A stretch of 5,788 nucleotides of DNA. It comes from Micrococcaceae bacterium UBA6021. Its GTDB lineage: Bacteria > Actinomycetota > Actinomycetes > Actinomycetales > Micrococcaceae. The position numbers and the translations under genes were made by a program. This document shows positions 5,321 through 5,788 of this stretch, one piece after another (within the stretch, counting starts at the first letter, position 1; the number at the start of each line of letters is the position of its first letter). Under the pieces are notes generated by a model. That model searched no databases and was not told the DNA's origin. It saw only the letters and a program-made list of their open reading frames with translations. Where the stretch lies: NCBI GenBank assembly GCA_002427975.1, contig DIZT01000115.1, positions 2,372 to 8,159 on the forward strand. The letters are read 5' to 3'.

Positions 5321-5761
5321 ATGTCAGCTTTATCTGCTTCGCAGGACTCGCGTCCGCAGCTCGTTTCCGTGCAGGACCTCACCTCGCGGCGATGGGCCGC
5401 ACCAGTGTCAGCCTCGGGTTCTGCGCCCAGGCAGGGCACGGAATCCTTGCCGCCACTGCGCCTGACCCGCAGGGGCCGGATTGTCCTCATTGGCATCCCG
5501 CTGGTGGTCCTTGCCGCAATCCTGCTTTCGCTGGCAGGTTTCCTTAACGCTCCGGCAAAAGCGGCCGATTCTGCCGCCGACCTGTCGTTGACGCCCACGG
5601 TCTCGGTCACGGTGCAGGCCGGTCAGTCACTCTGGGCCATCGCCGGTACTGTCGCGCCGCAGCGTGATCCGCGGGATGTCATCGCGGATATTGTGCAGTT
5701 GAATAACCTTTCCACCGGCGGGGTAGTGCCCGGACAGCAGCTGTTCGTCCCCACCAAGTAA
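5321..5761 (+). CDS. membrane-anchored LysM protein, probable SOS-induced cell-division suppressor (YneA/ChiZ-like)
   Basis: This encodes a 146-aa protein. Residues 1-50 are a hydrophilic, Pro/Ser-rich segment ending in the basic LTRRGR; residues 53-75 (IVLIGIPLVVLAAILLSLAGF region) form one membrane helix; a short linker leads to a single LysM domain at about 93-144 (VSVTVQAGQSLWAIA ... NNLSTGGVVPGQQLFVP), which ends the protein. The positive-inside rule places the N-terminus in the cytoplasm and LysM outside on peptidoglycan. No catalytic hydrolase domain (NlpC/P60, CHAP, lytic transglycosylase) is visible. YneA of Bacillus and Rv2719c (ChiZ) of Mycobacterium tuberculosis share this plan, are encoded divergently from lexA and inhibit division after DNA damage; Corynebacterium has DivS at the same place. 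With a strong SOS box upstream, the same role is likely here but inferred. A general LysM wall-binding protein is the alternative. Confidence 0.85.
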   Translation: MSALSASQDSRPQLVSVQDLTSRRWAAPVSASGSAPRQGTESLPPLRLTRRGRIVLIGIPLVVLAAILLSLAGFLNAPAKAADSAADLSLTPTVSVTVQAGQSLWAIAGTVAPQRDPRDVIADIVQLNNLSTGGVVPGQQLFVPTK

Positions 5762-5768
5762 CCGTGCG

Positions 5769-5788
5769 GCGCAGTACGGGGTACGCGC
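5769..5788 (+). terminator. possible hairpin just after the LysM gene, cut by window edge
   Basis: GCGC-A-GTAC (5769-5777) can pair with GTACGCGC (5781-5788) around GGG, an 8-bp stem with one bulged A, starting 7 nt after the stop codon. Whether a T-tract follows cannot be seen because the window ends here. It may be a terminator or chance. Confidence 0.3.

Overview
The window is high-GC DNA with GC-rich third codon positions. Its protein sequences and gene order fit an actinobacterium of the Micrococcaceae (Arthrobacter/Pseudarthrobacter type); the genus is inferred from family resemblance, not from a marker gene. It looks like chromosomal core DNA: there is no transposase, integrase, CRISPR array, tRNA or rRNA.

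Layout. (1) Positions 1-113, minus strand: the 5' end of an RsmC-like class I SAM-dependent methyltransferase that runs off the left edge. (2) 114-468: a 355-bp divergent intergenic region with a GAAC-N4-GTTC dyad resembling a LexA/SOS box, a candidate promoter and a small leader hairpin. (3) 469-2124 plus: hflX, the ribosome-associated GTPase, with two credible in-frame starts (469 and 559). (4) 2117-4174 plus: dinG-type iron-sulfur DNA helicase, overlapping hflX by 8 bp. (5) 4175-4224: a short convergent spacer with small hairpins. (6) 4225-4971 minus: lexA, the SOS repressor. (7) 4972-5320: a 349-bp divergent regulatory region, AT-rich for this genome in its second half, with two LexA boxes about 67 bp apart. 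(8) 5321-5761 plus: a small membrane-anchored LysM protein. (9) 5762-5788: a hairpin at the right edge.

How the parts fit. The right half is a DNA-damage module. LexA represses through SOS boxes and is inactivated by RecA-stimulated self-cleavage; the cleavage site and Ser/Lys dyad are all visible. The divergent LysM protein has the architecture (cytoplasmic tail, one membrane segment, one LysM) and genomic position of the SOS-induced division suppressors YneA (Bacillus) and Rv2719c/ChiZ (Mycobacterium), so a damage-induced division checkpoint is the best inference. DinG unwinds DNA and DNA-RNA structures and belongs to a damage-inducible family in E. coli; here it is tied to hflX, a stress-related ribosome-splitting GTPase, in what looks like a translationally coupled pair. 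The third SOS-like dyad upstream of hflX raises the possibility that this pair, or the methyltransferase, also belongs to the LexA regulon, but its distance from the candidate promoters makes that uncertain. I found no wholly novel system; the regulatory architecture is the most interesting content.
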